Origin: Symbiodinium natans
Taxonomy: Eukaryota > Sar > Dinophyceae > Suessiales > Symbiodiniaceae
Assembly: GCA_905221605.1 (NCBI GenBank)
Contig: CAJNDS010002329.1
Location: 17,501 to 81,500 of the forward strand
Length of the DNA stretch: 64,000 bases
Direction of reading: 5' to 3'
In this document: positions 11,001-22,049 of the stretch, one piece after another
Position numbering within the stretch: position 1 is the first letter of the stretch
How the letters are laid out: every line of letters begins with the position of its first letter
Position numbers and translations under genes: made by a program
Notes under the pieces: model-generated
Database searches by the model: none
What the model was told of the DNA's origin: nothing
Seen by the model: only the letters and a program-made list of their open reading frames with translations

Positions 11001-14000
11001 GTCGCCACCAAGCCAGTGCGCATCGGGTAGAACTGCCGAATGTTTGCGAGAAATGTTGACTTGCCAAGCGAGTGTGTCCCAGGATGCCGGAGCCAACAGT
11101 GATGGCTGAATCTGAAGTTCCTGGTGCATAGTGAACACCAAACCTTGCACTTCTTCTGCAAAGTCCTGCAGGTCGAAGGAGTTCAAGTACGCGCCGGGCT
11201 CCTCTGCTCGGCTCCACACCAAGCCACCCAGTGACAAACTTGAGAGCGGGAACAATCGCGCACGCTTCAAAACTTCGAACACCATGGAATCTCTGAAAGT
11301 TATCCACTGCTGCCTGGGGGAGCCCGCACCCTTGCGGCCTAGGTCAGGACCACCTCGCCATATGGAGTCTACAGAACAAAGCCACCAAGGTGAGGGCCAG
11401 GAGCCTGTCACTGCCGATATACGGACTTGCTTTTGCATTCTCAACTCTTGTATCAAGAAAAGCAGATTGTCGACATCTCTGGAGTACTCACCCGCACTGC
11501 TGGCCTTCACACCAGTGCCAATTCCATCGAACTTGAAAAAAGTAATTCCGCTGTTCAGCAATCTGAAGGTAGCATTATAAAACCACTCGAAGTATCGCGA
11601 GCCGGAAAACCTGAGCAGGTTAGGGACTTCTCCCTGAAACTCAAATCCCATGGAGGCCCCGATCTTCACGCGTCGCTTGCCACCTTCCCCAAATCCACCC
11701 CAAGGAGACATCCAGACACCAAGGGCCACCCCTTTAGTGCTCGCAACTTTTGCAAGGGAGCCGAGCCCTCCGGGAAAATTGTCGCGGTTCACGTGCCAAG
11801 GAATGCCTGCATCATCCCACCCATCGTCCAATACTGCTCCTGACAAAGTGACGCCTCTCTCCGACAATTCCTGGACTATTTCTTCAAGTCTTTGGCTCAC
11901 GTGTAGCTCATTGAGCGCTTGGGCTGCGGAGCAATGTGGAAGCCCCAGAGGACTGGAGTCCACGCATGGATGTCTACGAAGGTCATACCATGTCGTAAAA
12001 TGCAGAAAGGATCTGGGAGGAGAAGCTCGGACTTGCTGTAGGTAAGCATGAAAGTGTCGTCTTAGCAGAAAAATCGACTCCTCTGCTGTGACGCCAATTG
12101 GACCAGTGATGCCAGCGGATGCAAAGTATGGAGTTCCAGGAGAAGCGTCACGCAGCTCCGCAACCACACGTGTCCCGTTGCTTCTAAGTCCATGGACTGC
12201 CTCAGATCTGTGTCGACTCGGCTCAGCTGACATGCTGCAGAGTGAAAGCAATGTGCCAAATGTTCGGCTTATCCTCCAACAAACCAACCCACCCATCGAA
12301 ACTCAGGACCCACACCTTCAAGCTCAAGTTCGTATACCTGGCAAACCGTACCTAGCAAATCGTACAGTGCATTGACGGCAGCTGCGTGACCGTCAGCACC
12401 CTAGCTCTTCGTGTGGCAAGCAAAAAATTGCAACGTTTGCAGCGAGACAGTCGGCCGAAACTTCAAGTCGCTTCATTTTGTTTGACTATATTCCGAAGGC
12501 AGCAATTCCAAACAATTAGAAACAATCTCTCACAGGCGCGCACAGCCAGGCACAGCCAGCATGTCTCTACTCCACGGATCTCAGAGGGCTGGCTTTTAAC
12601 CCGAGTTTCACTTGGTGGTTCAGTCAGCTTGTACCCACCCTTGATTCTAAATTCTCTACACACACCCTTATCTCGGCACAGTGTCTACCCTATTCTACAG
12701 TGTAGCAGCTCTTAGCATGTGGCTTGAGAACGCAGGCAAATTTGATCTGGGATGGCCCTTTCCGTCCCACGAGTAGCTGGAAACAGTTCTAGAGAACATG
12801 TTCGAATATTGGAGCAGCAAGCTCTCGACTCTCGATGCCACACTGCAGTTTGATCCGCCGAGGCCTTGGGCCGTAGGTGTCCGAAAGCAAGCACCCCACC
12901 TCTAATCCCCTCTGTCCCGCCTTTATTTTGCATTTTTTGGCCTAAACTGGGTACTCCCCCCTGGCCGCAGGGGGCACTTCAGCCTGCCCTAGCGGGCCGC
13001 CCCAGGTTTGGGTTGCCTTGTTGCAGAAGCTCAGGCCGAGGCGGGTCGCGTAGCGCTAAAATTACAGTGATTACAGTGAAGGCCAGGCAGCTCGTGGATG
13101 CTCCAGGGCAATCCAAACTCCACGGCCGATGTGTATGAGAGGACTACCATCCACTTCACCGCTAACACCGAAGCAGTCGAAGCGATCCAAGGCCTGCAAG
13201 TTTGCCTGTTGTTGGGCCTGTTGCTTGCCGCATACGGCCATCAGCGAGCTGTCAAAATCCCAGAGGGTTAAGCTCATCACAGTGGTTAACGGAGTTGTCA
13301 ACTGTGTGTTCTCTCCCCTCTCTTTGCTTTCATACCAGAAGCGAATCCGGAGGACTTCTGCGCCGGCTGCCAGACGTAGCAACGCAGCAGTCCAATGGAC
13401 ACGCAGCTGAAACGGACACTCCAATTCGATGGCTTCGCCACCCAAAACCAAAAACCCCTCCTCTTGTGAAGATGACAAGGGTCTTCGCCTCTCTAAAGAG
13501 CAGTCTTTGGCGACAACCTTCTCTCCAGATGTGAGCGAAAGCTCGAATAAGCTCTGCCAGCCTAGGCTGGACCCGCGCTCCTCAAAGATCCTTGGCACAA
13601 GGCCGGAGGTTGCTTCTTGCTGACGCTGGTCCCCGACTAAACCGCTGGCGCTTTGATAAGTCCAGCCCCAACCCACATGCAAATGGTCACCTGCTAGGTC
13701 GAAGGTGCTTCCAGCACGGTCATATGAGTCCGTCGCCTTCGCTTTGTTCTGGCTCATGCGGGGCATGATCTCGGCTATAAGCGCTTTAGATTGCACGGCA
13801 GATCTGGCCATGGCCACTTGAGCTGCACTCTGTAATTCAGGTACTTGCCGCACTTGCCCTTCTGACATCTGCGATTGGGTATAGCTTGGCTCCAAGCCGA
13901 GTCCGCTGTTCGGAGTAGAAATATCAGCATGCGATTTTCCAGTCCACATATTCCAAACCAGCAGGACAATCGTTCCATAGACAGATGCAATTGAGAGCAC

Positions 14001-14117
14001 TGGCTTGTAGAGAGAGCGCGATGGCAGATCTGGCTTTCGCCTTGGAGTGCTGAGGCTGCTTTTGGCAGAGTCCTCTCCCCTGCGACCGGCCCAGCCGGTA
14101 CTTCTTTTCTCCACCAT
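11001..14117 (-). CDS. Membrane-anchored glycoside hydrolase clan D (melibiase-like) protein, two exons seen, 3' end open
   Basis: Exon 1 (14117-13092) encodes 342 residues: a basic N-terminus, a single membrane segment at about residues 39-58, a linker, and a beta-rich domain ending DGSPLIHIGRGVWIALEHPR. Exon 2 (12200-11001) resumes with AVHGLRSNG. It carries FLHFTTWYD, the VLDDGWDD strand, SPWGGFGEGG, KFDGIG (the Asp near residue 567 is the expected nucleophile), SWPSPWW, DSIWRGG and HWLGGD. These motifs and their order match bacterial and eukaryotic proteins of the GH27/GH36 superfamily, which act on alpha-galactosides and related sugars. The N-terminal anchor suggests a type II protein facing the Golgi or ER lumen, or the cell surface. 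The exons join in phase through CGA|GC...GAG|GCA, a GC donor. The last exon(s) after HWLGGDP were not found. The start is the Met just after a probable trans-splice acceptor. Confidence 0.8.
12201..13091 (-). other. Intron 1 of the hydrolase gene (GC-AG, 891 bases)
   Basis: The intron starts with GC after the codon CGA and ends with GAG before GCAGTCC. Joining restores the family sequence EHPR-AVHG without a frame change. It contains a copy of the dispersed repeat module at 13006-13056, 36 bases from the donor, plus a CCCCCCTGGCCGCAGGGGG hairpin near 12954-12974. Confidence 0.75.
13006..13056. repeat. Dispersed repeat 3' module, copy in hydrolase intron
   Basis: About 50 bases starting TTTGGGTTGCCTTGTTGCAG match 44641-44690 with only two differences (TTGTTGC/TTGTTAC and GCGTAG/GCATAG). 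The core GCCGAGGCGG recurs in a third, shorter relative at 61731-61740. Confidence 0.85.
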
Positions 14118-14128
14118 GGCAGGCACTA

Positions 14129-14140
14129 CTAAAAAACGAA
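14129..14140 (-). promoter_or_regulatory. Probable spliced-leader trans-splice acceptor of the hydrolase gene
   Basis: On the minus strand a pyrimidine run, CGTTTTTTAG, ends 12 bases before the chosen ATG (14117). Dinoflagellate mRNAs receive a 22-base leader at such AG sites. The short distance to a Met followed by a signal-anchor protein supports both the start and the site. This is inference; no leader sequence is encoded here. Confidence 0.4.
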
Positions 14141-14149
14141 ATATGAGGT

Positions 14150-16600
14150 TAGCGCTTAGCATGTGTTACCTGCCTTACTCTTTTCCTTACGCTATGAGCG
14201 GCTGCAGTGATGAGATGTGAAGAGATGCTACGAGTATGAGCATACATGAGCATGTGCGCGCGCGGGCCAATCCCAGCTCCCGGAAGGCAATTGGATTTGT
14301 TTCTTCTACGCAGCGTGGGCAACCTCCGGCTGAGCACGGAGCAGCCTCACATAGCCTCACAGCAATTATAGGGTCTTTGAGAGCACCTTGGCTAGATGCT
14401 GGCGTATGCAGCGACACCTGAAATACTCATAGCTTTGCCACGAGAAGGCGCAACTTTAGGTAGTGATGTGGCTCTGCCTTCGAGGACCAAATCCGACCAG
14501 ATTGAATCGCATCATCCTCTCCAAGACGGCCTTTCCCATTAGCGTCTAGTTTGCTTGGAAAACGGCGTGCATGACTCTCAGCCAAGACTGGGCGTCCTTA
14601 GTGTCCAAGCATATTGCTCTCCGGACTTGAAGTGGACTTTGCAAGTCCGCTTCCACTCGACACGTTTCGCATAACTTGCAGCATAATCATGGAACGCTGC
14701 ACCACTCGCAATCGGGAATCACATAAGGAAAAGAATGGCCGGCGGTGTCTGCTTCCTTCGCTGATGATCCGTCCATGCCTTCGCCCAAAAGCTGGCAAGT
14801 GCACGAAAAAACTGCCTGAACATTGCAGCCTGTGTTGTCATTGGTACGCTGCCGGAAGATCAGCACAGGCACCTTCAATCGGCTGAGACCGTGAAGCCAC
14901 AGGCGACTCGTTCGAAATCCGATCGTTCGATTCTTCGCCTGTCCATTTGCTCGCGTTAACTCAGGACCTTTTCAAGTGACATGTTATCTGCACAGCTTCT
15001 AGAACATCATCTGGCATCAAGGTTGACCTTTGTGGGTGGAAGCGACCTTGCCAACGAGCCCTGATGCCCTACTTGTGTATGATCGTTGCTACGAGTACCT
15101 TGCCGCACAAACAAAAGCATCATCTTGGGCCGCGTGCTCATGGTTGCAGGGGGATGTCTACTTCTGGAGGATGCTCTTTGTGATTGGATGTCTTCCTCAC
15201 TGCAGTGCGCATGCCGTGTCACCGTGCATGACTGCTTTCGGACACTGGCCTCCTGCAGCAGCGGAGTCAATGTCTTTCTGCCGCGCTTGATAATAACCTG
15301 AGCAACTCGATTGGGTGGAAGACAAATGCCAAGCTTAAAAATCAAGCTGTGCAATTTGCCTATGCCTACCAGTTTACCAGGGCTGAGATCACGAGCCCAC
15401 GGATTTATTCACCTCCCACTCCGAAAACAATCGTACCTACGCCCTACCCCCTTTGCAGAGAGCTCCCAGCCACCAGATGTCCGGACGCATACTTTCACGC
15501 ATCAATCGCGTGGTACCCAAAACTACAAAACTGCATCGGAACTGCCAGATGACTGATCGCCCCGTTTTTGCTTCCAAGACGAAAATGTCCTAGAAGGTGT
15601 ACGCATTTTGGAGCAAAAATTGGCCAACTGTTAACCCCGAGCTGCGGGAAAGCCAAAAACATTCATAAAACGGAAAGGTACTGAAAGTTCCATGAGCTCT
15701 GTCAAGCAGAAAGTACCGAAACCTCTGATAGACCGAGGCTCTTCTGCCTCTAACTGACCGGTTGACGAATGTCCCTTTTGCAGCTCAGCTGGCAGAAAAC
15801 TGCTCGAGCCTGCGTTCAACATCGTCAGAATCATCAGATACAGCAACCACCCGAAGTTAATCGACCCGACAGCATCAATAGCCCCTGATCAAGGCAGCTG
15901 TTAAGGTCCCAAGCTATTCAGCCAACTGCTCTCACAGTCTCTCCAGCCTTGAGCCCGGCAGCCGAGGCGGAAACGCGGAGCGTTGACAAGTACAATGCCC
16001 CAGCATTGTATCGTCCCCTCAACTTGGATCCCTGTATTCATTGGTCCCTGCTAGAATACATCCCCTTTGTCTTCAGCGTGCTCACAGGGGGCCGTCATCT
16101 AGGTAATTGACAAATTGTGGGGTGACCTCGGATCCATTCGCTGGCCAAGAGTCATCGCATTGTGTCGAATGCTGACCACATCATACCAGGCCATGCAAAT
16201 AGCCACTTTGCATTCACGAAATACGTTGTCAAGATGTCTGCCACAACACAGCCTGCAACTGGCCAAAGGGTACTAGTGGGCCGTGCTAGTATTTAGTATT
16301 AGTGTACATAACTCGACTCAGGGGCAATGCTCTGAGCTAGGCGGATCTACAACCAAGTAGATGGAACTTGTCAATGCCCCTGCAACCACGGCAGCTTGCA
16401 AATGTGAGACATTTGGCAATCACAAGGCAATCAGGCTCATCCAAACAACAGTCCCATCGTTTCGTCCAATTCAAACTGGTACATGATATCCGCAACAGAT
16501 CCAGGACTGCGCTTGCATTTTAGTTGTACAGGCATGACTCATGAGCCCGGGTCAGTCCTGCAGGTATTGCCACAAGCCAAGTCAGGTACTTGGAAAAACC
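14150..16600. other. No firmly supported gene
   Basis: The best candidate is a minus-strand frame at about 15300-15130 reading VIIKRGRKTLTPLLQEASV, which could be an exon but lacks decisive splice sites. The remainder shows only short open frames without motifs. Confidence 0.4.
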
Positions 16601-16639
16601 ATACTTCAAGCGCATGTCGACAGCCACCGCGCAGGCAAA

Positions 16640-17470
16640 CAAGCCTGCACATTGTTGTTGTGGGGTAGATTGGAGCATGCATGCATTCAAAGCCTGTACA
16701 ATACTACTCTGCAGTTTTTTGCGTTGCAAGGCTCTTCGCATCGTGGCTGCTTCTGCGCCCGCATCGTTGGAATGAAGAGTTGCCACCAAAACAGGAAACA
16801 TGACGAACAGCCTTTCAGCAAATTTGACCCGGTCGGCGCAGATGCTTTGGTGAACCCAGCACACAAAAGAAACCATGGAATCATTCTCAATCGTACGTAG
16901 TATCATGTTGCGCCCTGATTTCCTCTGCCCCGTCCAAGAGGCGAAGCTGCGTATAGGGCATGGTACGTTCTCGCCTGCGCAAAGATGCTTTGTCACAATC
17001 TCGGGACAGAATCTCAAATTCGCAACCACATTGGCCACAATGTTTGCGAAGTTCTCTAGCCAAACAGGTCAGCTCGCCTCGATTATGCCCTTTCGTACGA
17101 GTGTCATCAGGAAGGACGCAATCTCTATTGCGAAAACTGAGCAAAACGACGAGGATGGCATTCCAAAAGCCTCATTTTGCACATCCGCAAAGAGCATGAA
17201 ACGATGTGGGGTTTGCATGGAGTGCAAGGTGGAGGGCAGGCTCCTGCTTGCAACCTCTACATTTGTCTTCCAACCTGATTGCTGAGGAGGTGCGTCGCCC
17301 TGAGGCACTCTACGATGGACTCTGCAACAGCCACAATCCCTGCTTGTGATGGACGTACGACTTGGGATCCAAGCTTCTCGATTGCAACAAGTATACCCAA
17401 AACGGCTGAATGCAAATGGGTACTGCTCGACCTTGATTCACAGACGGGTATTCTACCATAGACAGGATAT
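16640..17470 (-). CDS. Probable exons of one unidentified gene
   Basis: Three minus-strand segments in different frames look coding. About 17440-17300 reads LHSAVLGILVAIEKLGSQVV and VAESIVECLRAT, with a possible donor CAG|GTTGGA. About 17090-16900 reads GELTCLARELRKHCGQCGCE and further charged sequence with five cysteines. About 16850-16700 reads DRVKFAERLFVMFPVLVATL. Frame changes between them fit introns, but exact borders were not fixed. The Cys-rich middle part could bind zinc. No family was recognised. Confidence 0.4.
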
Positions 17471-17659
17471 TCGATCATTCTTGGCGGGTCAAAGACCCGG
17501 TTGTCGCATGCCCCGGTGTGGGCGAAGCTCTGGGTAGCAAAAACATGGGCGAGGAATTATTCTGCATTCTTTGTCTAGTGTTTCCTAGTACATTCCGATG
17601 GTTTCCAGTTAAAATCAGTTAAACATACAGGGAAATAGAGGCTCTCCGAATAAAACACA

Positions 17660-18010
17660 AGCGGGGGGGGGGGGTTGGGAGCGGCACACACCCGCCACTT
17701 GCAAGCACAACGTTCGCATGACCGGTTTGGAAAAGGATGCGCGTGTTTTCAGCTTTCACGGATTTTCACGGCATGATCTTTATGCGGTTGGAGGGGGGGG
17801 GGGAGCTCCCACTTGCAAACACAATACTCGCATGACGGGTTTGGCGAACAAAGAAAGCAAGCTCGCAAGGCTTCAAGAGAAATAGACCCCTCGCCCCTCC
17901 GCCCCCCCCGTCCCCCACAAACACAAAACTCGCGGTTTGGAGAACCCCTGCAAGGCTCTCCCACTTCAAACACCATGCTCGCATGACGCGTTTTGAAAGG
18001 GCTCACATGA
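17660..18010. repeat. Degenerate tandem repeat with G/C homopolymer runs
   Basis: Three to four diverged copies of a unit of about 115-150 bases contain CCACTTGCAARCACAA followed by TCGCATGACSSGTTTGG (starting near 17694, 17809, 17920 and 17960). They are separated by runs of 8-12 G or C. The shared order of motifs shows tandem origin. Confidence 0.7.
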
Positions 18011-18953
18011 TTCATTCAATTAGTTCCAGGGGCTTGCGTGCCCTTACAGGAAATGATTCGGGGACATCGGCGACGTACTGGAATCATTCGTTTAAGAGAA
18101 GATTCCGGCTTGCACCTGACATGGTCTCTGCTTTCTTGCGCCACTGCAGCTAATGCTCTCAAGGTCTCTCAAGGTGTCCCCCACAATCCCCCACAGACGA
18201 TCACCCTGCTGATGACATGTCGCAGCTACATGAAAAAACTCAAGAACAAACTCGCATGAGATTCCGGTTCCCTGAATTCGTAGGCAGCTTTTAATTCGGC
18301 GCACAACAAAAATCATGGGGCCCTAAACATGTTGATCAACGCGCGTACTTCTTGGTGTATTGAAGTGTTTTAGTCGAGAAGCAGCTAATGTAGTCGCCGC
18401 GAACTGCGACTTGGCGTAGAACTTTTTGGCAACCTGTCGCCCGGTACAGGTAGCCCAGCGAGCAAAGAAAAGCGTGAAAGAGCCAGTCGCCTGCTCAACT
18501 GTGTCAGGCGTCTTTTTCGGGTAAGGCCTTGCAACGTCTCATGGCTGGCATGTATGAAGTGCAAGTTGGAAGTCAGGAAAGTCTAAGTGTGAAGCATCGA
18601 GTTCGTTGTGCGATCCTCCTCGCGGTCGAGAGTGCGAAAAACGATGAAAACACTGGCTGAATTGCTGTATGATTGCTGGATTTTGGCCAAGCTCAAAGGG
18701 TCCGTGCTGCCAATTCTCTTGGTGGCAATGTCAGCTGCGTGGCAGGCAGCGAGCACCAGCAGAACCTCCGAGAAGACAAAGGATTCACAGGATCTCTACA
18801 ACTCTGTGCCATCAAGGGCAGCACACTGGCACGAACACTTCGCCAGAGTCAAAACTGTGTGGAAAACGTGCAGCCGCTGAACTACTTAACTACTTCCCTA
18901 CTTCCAGGCCCCTGAAGCACGGTGTGATGCCTTCACGGTCAGACTCGTAACTC

Positions 18954-19150
18954 CTGGATGGTGCAACCACCATTCGGGGGCCCAAATTCCAAGGGCTGTA
19001 GCCACCTCAACAAAGGCGACCATGTCAAGAGAATAATCATCTCGAAAAACTGAGCACGCCGCCAGATGACGCATTGCGAAAATTGCGTTGTGTACACGGA
19101 ATTCCCTGAGCATCGTAATCTGTGAGCGGAGCATCAACATGGGACCACAA
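18954..19150 (-). CDS. Probable exon, unidentified
   Basis: About 60 codons read EFRVHNAIFAMRHLAACSVF and then DMVAFVEVATALGIWAPEWW. The segment ends at CATCCAG|GAG, a GA-type donor as in REV3. Composition is typical of a globular protein. The acceptor is not certain (CTCACAG near 19110 or further upstream). Family unknown. Confidence 0.4.
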
Positions 19151-19199
19151 TTCAAGTGACAAAACTGCGAAGCCTCCATATCATTGGCTTCGTCCAGAT

Positions 19200-21430
19200 T
19201 CTGTTCCTAACTTGCAGGGGTGAGCTAAACAAAATGTATGAAACATCGAAAACATGCATTTCTCATCATTTCTTTCTCAATTCAATCATGCAGTGGCAAC
19301 GACAGCAACAGTAAATTTCAAGTTGTAATCGGGCAAGTCTGATTAGCGGAATTGGAGATCAGCTACAACAAGCAAACTACTGATGTTAATAACTGGCGAT
19401 GAACTTTTTATATCGTCTTTTCGAAGAACAGGTGGTCTCCAACTTAAGTAGTATCCATGATTGATTTGATGAATAGAATATGCACAACTTGGAATTATAC
19501 TGGTCTCCCCAAGATACGAGGACTATCACAGACTTCTGCGGAGCAGATGTCCTGCCAGCTTCTAAGATTAAAAAACAATTTGTGATAGCAACTGTCCGCT
19601 GCATGCTGCCAAAACTGCATTAGTTAAGGATGCTGATCGGTTCGGAACACCGCCCCGGATCACCAATCTCAATCTCAACATGTTGACGGAGTGTTCGGCC
19701 TGTGTCAGCACGGATGCTTCCAATGATTCGCACATGCGATACTTGTGATCTGCCACTTTCAGTGAAGGCAATGGACCATTCAATTCTCAGGACTATATCC
19801 TGTTCGGTTCTTAGGACTTGCGCTTGTGACGCTTCGGGGAGGCTATGGCTTCTACGTTTAAGGGTTTAAGCTTTAGGATTCTGATGGTTTAGGGCATTTG
19901 GGTTTGTGTAGGCTTGTTTTGCAGTAGGCTTTTGGGGGTTTTTGGGGGTTCACGGGGCGTGCAGGGCTTCGAGGGCTTGCTATGTTTTTTTCGTTTTGAG
20001 TTTCTAGCGTTGCCTACAGGCTTCTTAGAGCTTGGGGTGCTTATGGTTTAAGGTTGTAGGGTGCAGGACTGGTGCAGGGGCCGACACACCCAAAAACAAA
20101 GGTGGGAAAACCCGAAGTTGTGTCCGACTCTTGGATCGTATTGTTGCTTGCTGTTCTACATCGCTTTGCCCATCGAGCGCGACGTCTTTCACCTGCAGGT
20201 CGTTGCTGCACTGCCTTTCTCCCTCATCTTCGAGCAAAGGTCTGAGCAAAGCAATTCTTGAAAAGCGGATTCCTAACATTCCTGACGTCCCATCCCCGTG
20301 AGGCTGGCCTTGAAGGCGGCAGCCATGGTGTTATGATAATACTATAACGAAAGGACTGAATTCGGCCGTGCTGCCGCGGCAATTCGAACTGGAAGCTCAA
20401 AGCCTGCAAGCTGAGGTGGGGACCGACATGGCTTTTGTTCCAAAACGCCCTGATACAAAATTTGGCAAAACTGCGGTCCAGCGACGTGGAGCAGAACGTG
20501 AACCAAAAGGCAAGCAGCAGAGAAGCTGCTCTGATCGAAAGACTCTTGCCTCAAGTATTGCTGGGAAATAAAAGTTAAATAGTTAAATATGCTCAAAAAC
20601 ATGTCTAACCCCGCATGTGTCACGTTGTCCCCAGCTTTGAAGCGGCAACCCTCTAACGATGTGAGAGAGGGATAGAATGGGATGGACTCCTCTGGAATGT
20701 GCAATAGCTAGATGTGCAGGAAAAATTGCAGCAGAAGCCACTGCTGGATCAGAATGGTGTAGAATCCTCGACTGACATGTTGCTGTGCAGGCTCTGACAA
20801 CACAGGACAGTAACTACCTGACATGCTGCACCGGATATGGTCTTGAGCGCGTCAGTGCAAGACTTTTGCTGGAGTTGTCCTGGCGTGGGGCCCCATGGGG
20901 CGACCCGCATTTTGACCTCCAAACCTACATACGGAAGCTTGTGCTGTCTGGGGTCGGGACTTTTGGTCAGAGCGATCCGCTCAGAGCATGAACGCTCATG
21001 AATGCACAGGCGTCGTCAGCTACACAATACTGCACAATTGCAGGGATGCTTGTGTCCAGTTCTCTCAGTCTCTCAGGAACCTCCAAAATAAAAGGGTGGT
21101 CAGCCGTAATGCCATCGTTTTGGGACGGACCGATTGGATGTCCTCCTACTTCCTAGTGAACGCGTGATCAAACGATTGCACAAAAACGATTTCCAGCAGG
21201 ACTTTGTACAATCCACCGGTCAAAGTGCAGGTAAATTCAAGAATCTCATCCTGAAATATCCTGACCTTGACCACGCTGGATATAACATGACCGACACATG
21301 TTCAACAACAACAGGATGCATGCTCTCCCTGTTCGCCTGCTACATGAGATCCCCATCACAGAGTCACAGACTGAGTCAATAGAGGCTATATGAGGCTATA
21401 GCGAACATAACACAGGAGCCTATATAATCA
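19200..21430. other. Mostly non-coding; possible exons at 20030-20280 and 20340-20700
   Basis: Two minus-strand frames (LLEDEGERQCSNDLQVKDVA near 20230 and a hydrophobic one near 20600) may be exons but lack decisive splice sites. At 19855-19990 runs resembling TTTAGGG and TTTGGGGG recur in scattered form. Confidence 0.35.
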
Positions 21431-21439
21431 GCCAATCTC

Positions 21440-22035
21440 CACATCAGAAAGAAGCAGAAAAGCCATAGAAAAGCCATAGAAAACCACCAAAAACCAACAG
21501 AAAATCAATAAACCAACAGAAAACCAAAAAAAAAACAATAGAAACCAATAGAAAACCAATAAAAACCAGCAGAAAACCAATAGAAAACCAATAGAAAACC
21601 AATAGAGAACCAATAGAAAACCAATCAAAACAAATCAAAACCAATAGAAAACCAATAAAAACCAATAAAAACCAATAGAAAACCAATAGAAAACCAATAA
21701 AATCCAAAAAAATCATAGAAAACCATTAAAAAAAAAACAATAGAAAACCAATAGAAAACCAATAATATCCAATATAAAACCCAATAGAAAACCAATCAAA
21801 ACCAATAAAAACCAGTAGAAAACCCATAAGAACCAATAGAAAACCAATAGAAAGCCAATAAAATCCAAAAAAACATAGAAAACCAATAAAAAAAACAATA
21901 GAAAACCAATAAGATCCAATAGAAAACCAATCAAAACCAACAGAAAACCAATCAAAACCAATATAGAATTATTGGTTTTGATTGGTAATAAAAACCAATA
22001 AAATTATTGGTTGTCTATTGGCTTTCTATTGAGGC
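21440..22035. repeat. CCAAT-rich 11-base minisatellite with strand switch at its right end
   Basis: The unit AAAACCAATAG and variants repeat for about 520 bases with almost no G or T on the plus strand. From about 21967 the complement appears (ATTGGTTTTGATTGG, ATTATTGGTTG, CTATTGGC), giving a large inverted repeat with the array. Long minus-strand frames rich in F, L and W here are repeat artefacts. Confidence 0.9.
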
Positions 22036-22049
22036 TGAAGGGTTATAAG

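Noticed and set aside
21428-21961. Minus frames that look like membrane proteins (FYWFLLVFIGFLLV)
   Set aside because: They are translations of the AAAACCAATAG array.
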